Below, in pieces: positions 43,195 to 50,481 of a DNA stretch of 53,786 bases. The notes beneath the pieces were generated by a model that ran no database searches, was not told the DNA's origin, and saw only the letters and a program-made list of their open reading frames with translations. The stretch lies in NCBI GenBank assembly GCA_003223515.1, contig QHVI01000059.1, positions 1 through 53,786 on the forward strand. The letters are read 5' to 3'. The stretch comes from Candidatus Angelobacter sp. Gp1-AA117. GTDB taxonomy: Bacteria; Acidobacteriota; Terriglobia; Terriglobales; Acidobacteriaceae. A program made the translations under genes and the position numbers. Position 1 is the stretch's first letter, and each line of letters begins with the position of its first letter.

Positions 43195-44463
43195 CTAGTT
43201 CCCTGCCGGCACTTTGCAGCTTGTCACTGAAGACAGGCTCTTGGGGTTGTCCACATAGAACTGGATAGCGTCCACCAGGTAGCTCTTCTCCACTGACTGC
43301 GGATTGCCGGTAGTAGTGTCATACTGCTGGAACACCGTCTGGCCTCCGCGGTTCTTGAACCAGAATGGAGGATTGCCCCACTTCACCTTGCCCCAGGCTT
43401 TCACGTTCACCAGGTCCCAGCGTGTCTGGTCTGCGTGGACGTTGTTGATGATTTCGCGGCCGTCAATGGTCATCTTCTGGTACAGGCCGTCAAAGTGCTT
43501 GGCTTTGCCGCCTTCCAGCGGAACATATTGAAGCTGGAATCCCAGCTCTTCATACGCCTGAAGCTGTGAAGGATGCGTATGCCATATCTGGCCTTTCAAT
43601 CCATCCGCCCCGAGTGCCTGCACAATCTGGTTTTGGGCCAGGCGCAGCAGCGGCAAGGTAATGCTGGAGCTGCTGGCATTCACGCCGTTGGCTACTACGT
43701 AACTGTTCGCGCGGCTCAGTCCCATGAGCGTGCCCGTAGTGGCTGTGGAATGAAAAACCGGAATGCCGTTGATGAATGGGTCGTTTCCGGTCGCCAGTCC
43801 GTCCACCACGATGATGTCACCGGCCACCGTGCCCGTTGGAACTGCATCCACGGTGATGGACTGAGTTCCCCCCAGCGTGTTGGCAATGCTGTTGACGGTG
43901 CATGGACCGCGATTGGTGGCAAAGTTGGAAGTGAACACTTGCACCTTTTGTCCCAGATGCAGCAGGCGCGCACCCCATGGCTGCGATGCCAGAACGATGG
44001 GGTTGGCGCCGCCTCCGGCATAGGCTGCATCCACTGTGGCCAGCTTGCCATCACCATTGGTCTGCAGGAAAACATCGCGCATCCGCTGGATGTAAATCGC
44101 AGCGTCGGCAATGGTCTTGGAGACCGGGTTCGTTGAAGCTACATCTTTGGGTTCGCCGATCAGGTCAGCCAGACGCGTGTACTGGACAGGCACCGCATAC
44201 GCCAAAGGCGTAATGGTGAACTGGTCCCACTGGCTCGATCCTCCGGCAGGCAGCGAACCGCCGTCAAGGTTGATCTTGGCCACCGCGCCGGTCAACGCCG
44301 TCTGAATGCGGATGCGGAATGATTTTGTGGAAACACGATTGGAGCGGCCGTTGTCTTTGATGCGCGCGTCCAGGGAATGAGACGACTCTACCAGCAAAGG
44401 AATCACGTCATTCACATCTTCCAACTGGAGAGCGATGGAAGAAGTTGCTGTTAATTGTGGCAT
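43195..44463 (-). CDS. Major capsid protein (HK97-fold type, putative)
   Basis: The 422-residue protein has the general make-up of P22/N4-type coat proteins: N-terminal strands and helices (VNDVIPLLVESSHSLDARIK), a symmetrical beta-rich insert (VTVDAVPTGTVAGDIIVVDG-like), a spine helix (LLRLAQNQIVQALGADGLKG) and the coat-like end (YDTTTGNPQSVEKSYLVDAI). The gene order scaffold-like, capsid, adaptor-like, tail-like supports it. It has its own terminator. No maturation protease gene was found. Confidence 0.7.
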   Translation of the reverse strand: MPQLTATSSIALQLEDVNDVIPLLVESSHSLDARIKDNGRSNRVSTKSFRIRIQTALTGAVAKINLDGGSLPAGGSSQWDQFTITPLAYAVPVQYTRLADLIGEPKDVASTNPVSKTIADAAIYIQRMRDVFLQTNGDGKLATVDAAYAGGGANPIVLASQPWGARLLHLGQKVQVFTSNFATNRGPCTVNSIANTLGGTQSITVDAVPTGTVAGDIIVVDGLATGNDPFINGIPVFHSTATTGTLMGLSRANSYVVANGVNASSSSITLPLLRLAQNQIVQALGADGLKGQIWHTHPSQLQAYEELGFQLQYVPLEGGKAKHFDGLYQKMTIDGREIINNVHADQTRWDLVNVKAWGKVKWGNPPFWFKNRGGQTVFQQYDTTTGNPQSVEKSYLVDAIQFYVDNPKSLSSVTSCKVPAGN

Positions 44464-44519
44464 CTATAACTCCTCATGCGCGAATGAATGCGCGGAATAG
44501 AGATTTCGTGTAACGCACA

Positions 44520-44735
44520 GGAGCACTCAGCACTCAGCAATCAGCACTCAGCATTCAGCCATAAAGCAGTTTCGTAGACACCTCTCCAAATCCGGGGAAA
44601 GAGCAAGCAGAGGTTTGGGTTAAGGTAAAAATAATAAGGTTGAAGATGGTGTTCCTCTGCTGCTCATTCCTCGATGTTCAAGGTAGTCACACGGAAGTAA
44701 ATGGACTGAATGCTGAGTGCTGACTGCTGAGTGCT
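44520..44735. repeat. Two blocks of GCACTCA/GCTGAGT heptamers
   Basis: Heptamers at 44520-44560 and, in inverse orientation, at 44705-44735 flank the capsid/scaffold gap. They face each other, so the two blocks could pair as a long imperfect hairpin in RNA. Otherwise the gap holds nothing recognisable. Confidence 0.55.
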
Positions 44736-44740
44736 TTATT

Positions 44741-46222
44741 TCACCGCTGCCTCTTGGCCAGCTTCCACAAGTCAATCAGCTTCTCTACTGACGGCTCTTC
44801 GCCATGCTGTGTGGTGTAATCGTTCCGAATGCGCTCGAAGAGCTGTTCCGGAGGAAGCGGCTTTCCTGTGAATGAGGCTGACGTTGCGCCTTTCGGCTCA
44901 CTGCGGCTGCGGGCCACCTGTGCGTCAACCTTTGCTTTACGTTCCTCCTGCGCCCGCATCACGGGCTGGGAGGCCTCACGCAGCACCTGCCGGACAATGG
45001 GCCCGGCAATCGCCTGCACGTGACTCATGATCACGTTCACACGCTGCTGCCGCGCCTCGGGCGTCAGCGGATAGCGGGCAAGCTCGGCCATGCGCGCCTG
45101 GAAAAACCGGTTGCGGCCCAGGCTCTCCACAATCGCACTGTCGATTTTTTCCCGCGCCGTCTGGCGCACAAAGTCTGAAAGGGCTGCTTTGTTCAACGCC
45201 GGTTCGATCAGCGCGTCAATTTTCTGGGTGGCGTCATCACCCACCACGCGGTCAAACCGGGACTGCTCGGCGTACTGCTGTTCGAGCTGGCGGCGATTCA
45301 GCTCGGCTTCTCTCGCCTTGATCTGCTCAGCAGCGGCCCTGATGTGCGGTGGCAATTCGTTATCTTGCGCCCGGGAGGCGGGCGAACTACGCTCCCTGAC
45401 AACGTCCAGCGCGGCCATCAATTCCTGGTCGCCGGTCTTTTCGGCTTTCTGGTAAAGAAAATTCAGTTCGTTGTTTCTTAAGTTGTCGAGCATCGAGGTG
45501 AATGCCGGATGCAGCTTGGGCGCGCCGTTCTCAAGGATGGGCCTGCCTGCCTCATCGGCCAGCATCGCCATCTCTGCCCACTTCTGTAAAAACTTTCCTG
45601 TGCCTTGGGGCGTGGCGGCGTTCAGGAACAATTCATCCAGTTCCCGGAATGTGGAGGCCGACTGCGCTGCATACTGCGCCGATTCCACATCAGGAAAGAT
45701 CTCTTTGTACTTGTCGGCCTCAGATGCCAGCCGCGCATTGCGAAACACCGCATTGCGCAACGCCGGATCGCCCTCCAGCGCCTGCTTCAACTGCGGGTTG
45801 GCATTGATGCGCTCATTCAGGTCACGTGGCGAGAAGACATCTTCATCATGCAGCTCTATTTCGGGTTGCTCATTCGATTCTCTGTCAATGTTTTCCCTGT
45901 CGTCCGGATCTTCTTCATCAGGCCGGATGACTCCATCTTTGGCTGAATGCTGAGTGCTGGCTGCTGACTGCTCGTCCTCTTCAGCCTGGCTGCCGTCTTC
46001 CTCGGTTGAAGCCTGCTGCTTTCTTTCGATCAGCGCCTGGGCAAAATCTTCCAGCGACTCATAGTCGTCGGCGCTCATCTCCCGCTGGGCGTCATCGCGC
46101 GCTGGTGAGGATTCAGTGTGGATAGTTTCCGATGTTGATTGCTCATCTACTGCTGGATTTTGCGTAGGCGCGGAGACAGACTGCTCCGCCGCACTCTGCG
46201 GAGTAATTACTTGAATTGGCAT
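44741..46222 (-). CDS. Scaffold-like acidic coiled-coil protein
   Basis: The 493-residue protein starts MPIQVITPQSAAEQSVSAPT. An acidic disordered N-terminal third (EEDGSQAEEDEQ, EEDPDDRENIDRESNEQPEI) is followed by long helices (AEQIKAREAELNRRQLEQQY) and a basic, helical C-terminus (EKLIDLWKLAKRQR), the usual build of phage scaffolding proteins, just upstream of the capsid gene. The stretch QSAASTQHSA is encoded by 7-bp repeat DNA (45942-45972). Scaffold function is inferred. Confidence 0.65.
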   Translation of the reverse strand: MPIQVITPQSAAEQSVSAPTQNPAVDEQSTSETIHTESSPARDDAQREMSADDYESLEDFAQALIERKQQASTEEDGSQAEEDEQSAASTQHSAKDGVIRPDEEDPDDRENIDRESNEQPEIELHDEDVFSPRDLNERINANPQLKQALEGDPALRNAVFRNARLASEADKYKEIFPDVESAQYAAQSASTFRELDELFLNAATPQGTGKFLQKWAEMAMLADEAGRPILENGAPKLHPAFTSMLDNLRNNELNFLYQKAEKTGDQELMAALDVVRERSSPASRAQDNELPPHIRAAAEQIKAREAELNRRQLEQQYAEQSRFDRVVGDDATQKIDALIEPALNKAALSDFVRQTAREKIDSAIVESLGRNRFFQARMAELARYPLTPEARQQRVNVIMSHVQAIAGPIVRQVLREASQPVMRAQEERKAKVDAQVARSRSEPKGATSASFTGKPLPPEQLFERIRNDYTTQHGEEPSVEKLIDLWKLAKRQR

Positions 46223-46240
46223 GAATTTTCCTTGGAAACA

Positions 46241-46261
46241 AAAATACCCGCGACTGCGGGC
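46241..46261 (-). terminator. Intrinsic terminator upstream of the scaffold-like gene
   Basis: Minus-strand hairpin CCCGC-AGTC-GCGGG followed by TATTTTTG, 19 bp before the scaffold ATG. A very similar segment with the same order (terminator, then the ITPQSAAEQ codons) recurs at 48966-49047. Confidence 0.6.
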
Positions 46262-46341
46262 AAAAAGTTTTTGAGCTTGATTCCTCTTTAAGAATTAGTG
46301 TGATCACACATTGCCAAGAGGAAACAGCAGCAGGCTAAAGC

Positions 46342-46528
46342 CAATACTGTTCACTCAAGCAATACCGGATGTGAATGGAGCCTGCAAAACTCCAGCGCCG
46401 TAGGCGCGAAAGAAGTTAGCCCAGCCCGGAAGGGCTGGGAATACGGTCATAACAAAAACATAGAGCGCCGTAGGCGCGACACTGACATGTAACTCTCAAG
46501 GTTCATTTCCGCTAAGTGAACAGTATTG
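46342..46528. mobile_element. MITE-like element with 14-bp terminal inverted repeats and three hairpins
   Basis: Ends CAATACTGTTCACT (46342-46355) and AGTGAACAGTATTG (46515-46528) are perfect inverted repeats. Inside: A GCGCC-GTA-GGCGC (46395-46407), B CCCAGCCC-GGAA-GGGCTGGG (46420-46439), C GCGCC-GTA-GGCGC (46465-46477). Flanked on both sides by GGCTAAAGCC. Confidence 0.8.
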
Positions 46529-46540
46529 GGGCTAAAGCCT

Positions 46541-46723
46541 AATGTCACTTACTTTAGGGACACCATGCTGCATCCCAATGAGAGATGTCATTCCGAACGC
46601 CCGTTAAGCTCACGCGCGTTTTCTTCAGCGCGTGAGTAGGGCGGAGGAATCTGCCCCGCTGCCGCCCCGCCCGTGCGAAAATTCTCTTAAATTCATGCTC
46701 GAATGTGCAAAGTAAGTGACATT
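46541..46723. mobile_element. MITE-like element with 15-bp terminal inverted repeats
   Basis: Ends AATGTCACTTACTTT (46541-46555) and its reverse complement (46709-46723) match the ends of the element at 39255-39448, but the inside differs: it holds GTCATTCCGAACGC...GGAGGAATCTGCC, a dispersed repeat of the TCCTGAGC type. It is separated from the previous element only by GGGCTAAAGCCT and followed by GAGGCTAAAGCCTC. The block AAGTCATGCCCTGTTAC (46770-46786) then follows. No gene is present in 46223-46834. Confidence 0.75.
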
Positions 46724-46834
46724 GAGGCTAAAGCCTCGTTTTTAATGGGCTTTTTCGCGCGGCTGAAGTCATGCCCTGTTACTTGTCTCCTTCATGGACG
46801 CTCACTCAACCTGCTAATGCTCTAGCAGTATCGA

Positions 46835-47797
46835 TTACGGATCCTCCTGCGGCATGCAGGAATTCAGTACAGTAACTTTCCCGGCTTCATCGAACCACAC
46901 CGCCCCATCAGCAATCATCCACCCATCAATGTTTCCCCAGATATGGTAAGGAACGCCCTGCTTAATGCGCTCCACATATTTCCTGGTAAAAATCTGATCA
47001 TAGAGATCAAGGAACTCCGTCTTACTGTGCACAGTCTTTGTCCGCCTGGAATTAACTTTCAAGGGATACTGAATATGATTTGCAACCACCAGCTTATCGC
47101 CTTTGAGCACCGCGAAATAAAAGCCCTGCGCATTCTGCTCCAGTTCCGGAGTGCTCGCATAGGGGTGCTTACTGCCGGCTGTCATCACCTCTGTGTCCCA
47201 CTTGGTCTGCATGTCGAGTAAAACCGGGTAGCTCTTGCTCCCGTTGGCATTAGTCCATGTGCCCAGCAGAATCTCCTGCTCCAGTTCATTTCTTGCTGTT
47301 TTATCTCGCGGATCATGTTCCGCGAAGTGCAACTGGAACGTCCCTCTTACTGAGCCATCGCCATTATGTTCCCGGAGCACAATGTCCCGTTCTCCGATAA
47401 GCTCGCCTTCAACCGGAATGTCCTTCAGGTCTTTTCTGTGAAAATACGCTCCATGAAATCGCTTTCCTGAATCATGAACAAGAGTCAGGCCAATCACTCG
47501 GTCTTCACCCAGAGTGCCCAGATATTCAGCTTCCACGATCTCCGGCAGGAGCGCCGGTGCCGGTTGAGTTGATGTTCTGATGAAGAAAGCCTTCGTCCTG
47601 TTTCCATCAACTTTGGCGGAAGAATCTCCGCAATGCGCGCCCAGCTTGTGACCATACCCAACCACCAGCCTGTTCATGATGTCCTGGTAAGGCCTCCTGC
47701 GCAGCCCTTCATCCCGCTTGATTTGTCTGGTCAGTGGATTGGAAGTCTGGGTAACTGCGGGCAATATTGCAATCAGCAGCATCACAATTATTTTCAT
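46835..47797 (-). CDS. Exported chimera: truncated lysozyme start fused to an unknown domain
   Basis: The 320-residue precursor begins with a signal peptide (MKIIVMLLIAILPAVTQTSN). Next comes RQIKRDEGLRRRPYQDIMN and LVVGYGHKLGAHC, the start of a GH24 lysozyme with the Glu and Asp in place but Val where the catalytic Thr normally sits. The lysozyme body is missing. The rest (~residues 65-320) is an unrelated domain, SGKRFHGAYFHRKDLKDIPV and VRGTFQLHFAEHDPRDKTAR, of unknown family. Muramidase activity is unlikely. Confidence 0.65.
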   Translation of the reverse strand: MKIIVMLLIAILPAVTQTSNPLTRQIKRDEGLRRRPYQDIMNRLVVGYGHKLGAHCGDSSAKVDGNRTKAFFIRTSTQPAPALLPEIVEAEYLGTLGEDRVIGLTLVHDSGKRFHGAYFHRKDLKDIPVEGELIGERDIVLREHNGDGSVRGTFQLHFAEHDPRDKTARNELEQEILLGTWTNANGSKSYPVLLDMQTKWDTEVMTAGSKHPYASTPELEQNAQGFYFAVLKGDKLVVANHIQYPLKVNSRRTKTVHSKTEFLDLYDQIFTRKYVERIKQGVPYHIWGNIDGWMIADGAVWFDEAGKVTVLNSCMPQEDP

Positions 47798-47954
47798 GGT
47801 GTCTTTCTGCTGCTAGCGCATTTACGAACTGCGGGTTCAGCATTGACCGGATTGCATTCTGCTTGCCATCACTGCTTCCTCGATTTGGCCGGAGGTAACT
47901 CACCTGGGAGTGTCAGCAAATACACACAACTGTGTCGCAGCATGAACAATTTGA

Positions 47955-48953
47955 CTATTGCCACTGCCCCGTCCTTATTTGTTCAGCCAGACGTGCTGCA
48001 CGGTTGCGGGTCGCTCCCCTTCCCCAGCGTGAATTCTGCATTTCCCGTGCGGCCCGTTCATAGTCGCCATTCTGGATGGCATCTACTGCATTCTGGAAGC
48101 CGAGCACTCCGGTTCGGTTTGCGGCATCGCCGATACCCATGTTGAACGCCATATTGATGAGAGCGCCACGGCGGACCGCATCCAGGTTCCTGGCCCAAGG
48201 CAACGCCTGGTCCAACTCGGCCGTGACCCGCTGAATGTCCTGCTGCAAGTACGCCTCCGCCTGCTGATCTGTAATCGGCTGGTTTGGAACCGGCTCGTTG
48301 TGGGCGGTCAGATTGTGACCATACCCGATTGTCCAGTTGCCATCGTGGTTGTAAGCCACCATCCGTCTGTTCCGGTCACGTACTGTTCCTTCATCCCGGC
48401 GCAATTGTTCTTCAAGATTTTGAACAGGCTGGAGGGCTGGCTGCTGATGCCCCCTGCGTGTCCCATGGGCTTGATTACGGCTCCCTTGCGTCGTCTGGTT
48501 CGGCCCTGCCTGTGGTGGTTGCGCCGGGGTTGGCGTTAGACCCGGTCGCGGTATCCGTGAAGGTGCTCTCACCTGCGGAGTCATGTCCACTACTTCTCCG
48601 CCTTGTTCAGTTGGAGTACTTTGCACAGGATTCTCCGGCCTGTTGATGCCCAGCAATCCATCCAGTACCCGCCGCTGTTGTTGCGGACTGGGACCAGCCA
48701 GAGGAACCGGATTGTCTGAGGATGGAACCGGCAGGTTGATGCGTGAAGGCATCCGTAGCTGCGGCCCCAGATCTACAATTTGGCGGCTTGGGGGCTGCTG
48801 CTGTTCACCGGTGATCGGCATTCCTGTCCCGCCAGGCTGAGGCATCCAGTTCTTTGCCGCCAGATTGATAATTCTCATGCCCAGCGGCACTCCACCTGAA
48901 TATTGCCGAGGATCTATTCCGTCTTGAGTATCTTCAAATTCTTCCATTGGCAT
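47955..48953 (-). CDS. GH24-type phage lysozyme with long Pro/Gln-rich N-terminus
   Basis: The 332-residue protein has a disordered N-terminal half (Pro/Gln-rich, repeated ITGEQQQPPSRQIVDLG-like words) and a C-terminal lysozyme: NLEEQLRRDEGTVRDRNRRM with the catalytic Glu, then AYNHDGNWTIGYGHN with Asp and Thr, and the helical body (RRGALINMAFNMGIG). GH24 enzymes cleave peptidoglycan. No signal peptide or holin is obvious; as part of a virion cluster it could be a virion-associated or lysis enzyme. Confidence 0.8.
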   Translation of the reverse strand: MPMEEFEDTQDGIDPRQYSGGVPLGMRIINLAAKNWMPQPGGTGMPITGEQQQPPSRQIVDLGPQLRMPSRINLPVPSSDNPVPLAGPSPQQQRRVLDGLLGINRPENPVQSTPTEQGGEVVDMTPQVRAPSRIPRPGLTPTPAQPPQAGPNQTTQGSRNQAHGTRRGHQQPALQPVQNLEEQLRRDEGTVRDRNRRMVAYNHDGNWTIGYGHNLTAHNEPVPNQPITDQQAEAYLQQDIQRVTAELDQALPWARNLDAVRRGALINMAFNMGIGDAANRTGVLGFQNAVDAIQNGDYERAAREMQNSRWGRGATRNRAARLAEQIRTGQWQ

Positions 48954-48965
48954 GGCCTCCCTCAG

Positions 48966-49047
48966 TTACACTGCTCCGCCGCACTCTGAGGAGTGATGGC
49001 TTCTGCTGAATATTTTTCTTTGAAATAAAAAAGCCCGCAATGCGGGC
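48966..49047 (-). terminator. Intrinsic terminator plus duplicated scaffold-gene 5' segment
   Basis: GCCCGC-ATT-GCGGGC (49033-49047 in plus coordinates 33-38/42-47) followed on the minus strand by U6 ends the PadR operon. The adjoining 48966-49020 repeats the start of the scaffold-like gene: GAAGCCATCACTCCTCAGAG encodes ITPQS and then AAEQ, but the frame stops soon and the ATG is lost. Confidence 0.7.
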
Positions 49048-49074
49048 GGATTATTGATAAGATTTTTGTTGATG

Positions 49075-49551
49075 CTATCTACCAATTAGCTTTCTTCTTT
49101 CGACTCCTATAAAGCGCCTGAAAGCCTGCCATAGATATGCTCGAATGATACGAACTAGCTGCCAGCAATACCAGCACTGACCCAGCTTTCGTCCATAGCT
49201 TGGTCGTACCACAGTCTGATATTCTTCCTCCAGATCACCCATAATGGGATCGTGGTCTTTGGGTGAGATTATTGCGAGGGCATGATTCATCACCTGTCTG
49301 AGAATCTGTAGCGAAAAACGGACCGGCGTCTTTGTTTGAATTCTGCTGTATTCGGCATGAAACAATGCTTTCAAGGTGTGTATCTGCTCTGTTGTTAAAC
49401 TGGGTACTCCGTTAAAGAAGTGTTCGTGTATACGCTCTTGATCATGAGGACTTAAACGGTGTAAAACTCTTAAGACGGCTTCTTCTCGCTCATGAGTATT
49501 GAGACGAATCTCATTTGTACCGCTTTTGTATCTGCTCTTCCACATCATCAA
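49075..49551 (-). CDS. Permease-prefix-like protein without permease
   Basis: The 158-residue protein ends in DPIMGDLEEEYQTVVRPSYG, then QCWYCWQLVRIIRAYLWQAF, the GDLEEEY + WY + Q pattern of the permease prefix domain that normally precedes FtsX/MacB-type permeases in Acidobacteria and Bacteroidetes. No permease follows. A preceding helical segment (LRVLHRLSPHDQERIHEHFF) is specific to this copy. Its role with the PadR regulator is unknown. Confidence 0.7.
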   Translation of the reverse strand: MMMWKSRYKSGTNEIRLNTHEREEAVLRVLHRLSPHDQERIHEHFFNGVPSLTTEQIHTLKALFHAEYSRIQTKTPVRFSLQILRQVMNHALAIISPKDHDPIMGDLEEEYQTVVRPSYGRKLGQCWYCWQLVRIIRAYLWQAFRRFIGVERRKLIGR

Positions 49552-49583
49552 TGCCTATTAGATCCGAGTCTTATCCCTGCGGT

Positions 49584-50030
49584 TCATCTTCCGATCAGCT
49601 TCCAAATGATTTCAAGACCAATTGCACGTTTAGCTCCGACCAAAATATATGGACCGATCACCCATAGGGTCTGCATCCAGTACCATAGTGCCGCCAGTGA
49701 ACTGCCGTATTTCGGCAAAACAACTGCTCTATATTCTTCTTCCAAGTCTCCTATCAGGTGCTCACGGCTTTTCTGAGGTATCAACAACAGCAAAAAATGG
49801 GCATAACGAGGAACATGTCTGTCTGAATTCCGTACTCTTTTCATAGTGCCTGGAATCGCACTAGCGAACACAATCAACAATGCCAGTGAAACAAGACAAC
49901 CTATGTCCCGCGATGAAAAGTGCATCGAGGAAGTACTAAAATTATTAGTAGACTCCAGGACAATATAGTAGCGAAGGAAGATACCTGCAGTACCAACAAT
50001 GTATAAAGCGGCTTGTTCAAGTAGCTTCAT
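49584..50030 (-). CDS. Membrane protein with a permease-prefix C-terminus
   Basis: The 148-residue protein has about two N-terminal membrane helices (AALYIVGTAGIFLRYYIVLE, IGCLVSLALLIVFASAIPG) and the C-terminal prefix pattern EHLIGDLEEEYRAVVLPKYG with LAALWYWMQTLWVIGPYILV. It starts 2 bp after the PadR stop, so translation is coupled. It is a paralogue of the next gene over its C-terminal part. Confidence 0.75.
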   Translation of the reverse strand: MKLLEQAALYIVGTAGIFLRYYIVLESTNNFSTSSMHFSSRDIGCLVSLALLIVFASAIPGTMKRVRNSDRHVPRYAHFLLLLIPQKSREHLIGDLEEEYRAVVLPKYGSSLAALWYWMQTLWVIGPYILVGAKRAIGLEIIWKLIGR

Positions 50031-50032
50031 AT

Positions 50033-50350
50033 CTATCCTAATACTGGCTCAAGGCCTACTACCATCGCCTCAGTTGCTTTGAGGGTCTGTTTCAATGCGG
50101 CCTCCCCAGGAATAGTAGCTTTGAAATACTTTTTCGATCTTCCGCCACGCTCTTCCGTCGCCTCACCTATCCAAGATGAAATTAAGCCCTTGTCCTCCAA
50201 CCGCTCCAGCGTAGTGTAGACAGCCCCGAGCGATGCATTTCGCTTGGCCACTTCCTTTATTTCCTGCCGAATCGTCATGCCATAGGCATTCGCCCCCAGC
50301 CGCATGATGGCCAGCATCACGAGTTGTTCAAATTCTCCGAGATAATCCAT
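50033..50350 (-). CDS. PadR-family transcriptional regulator
   Basis: The 105-residue protein has the PadR winged-helix pattern: FEQLVMLAIMRLGANAYGMT, the recognition region RNASLGAVYTTLERLEDKGL and GGRSKKYFKATIPGEAALKQ. Such regulators repress neighbouring permease-type operons and themselves. Two identical palindromes lie just upstream. It is the first gene of a three-gene minus-strand operon. Confidence 0.95.
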   Translation of the reverse strand: MDYLGEFEQLVMLAIMRLGANAYGMTIRQEIKEVAKRNASLGAVYTTLERLEDKGLISSWIGEATEERGGRSKKYFKATIPGEAALKQTLKATEAMVVGLEPVLG

Positions 50351-50362
50351 AAGATCTCCGAT

Positions 50363-50400
50363 TTCTACATTGTAGAATTACATTCTTCTACATTGTAGAA
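50363..50400. promoter_or_regulatory. Double PadR operator
   Basis: TTCTACATTGTAGAA occurs twice, at 50363-50377 and 50386-50400, each a perfect 15-bp palindrome and 23 bp apart start to start (about two helical turns). They lie in the promoter of the padR-like gene. PadR-type sites often contain ATGT/ACAT-like halves (family knowledge), which fits. Confidence 0.85.
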
Positions 50401-50481
50401 ATACTTGTCAAGCCTAAAATTGATCAGCGTTCATCCCTTGTTTCAGCGTCATCAGCGGCCAGATTTTGCTCTTTGCCCGTG

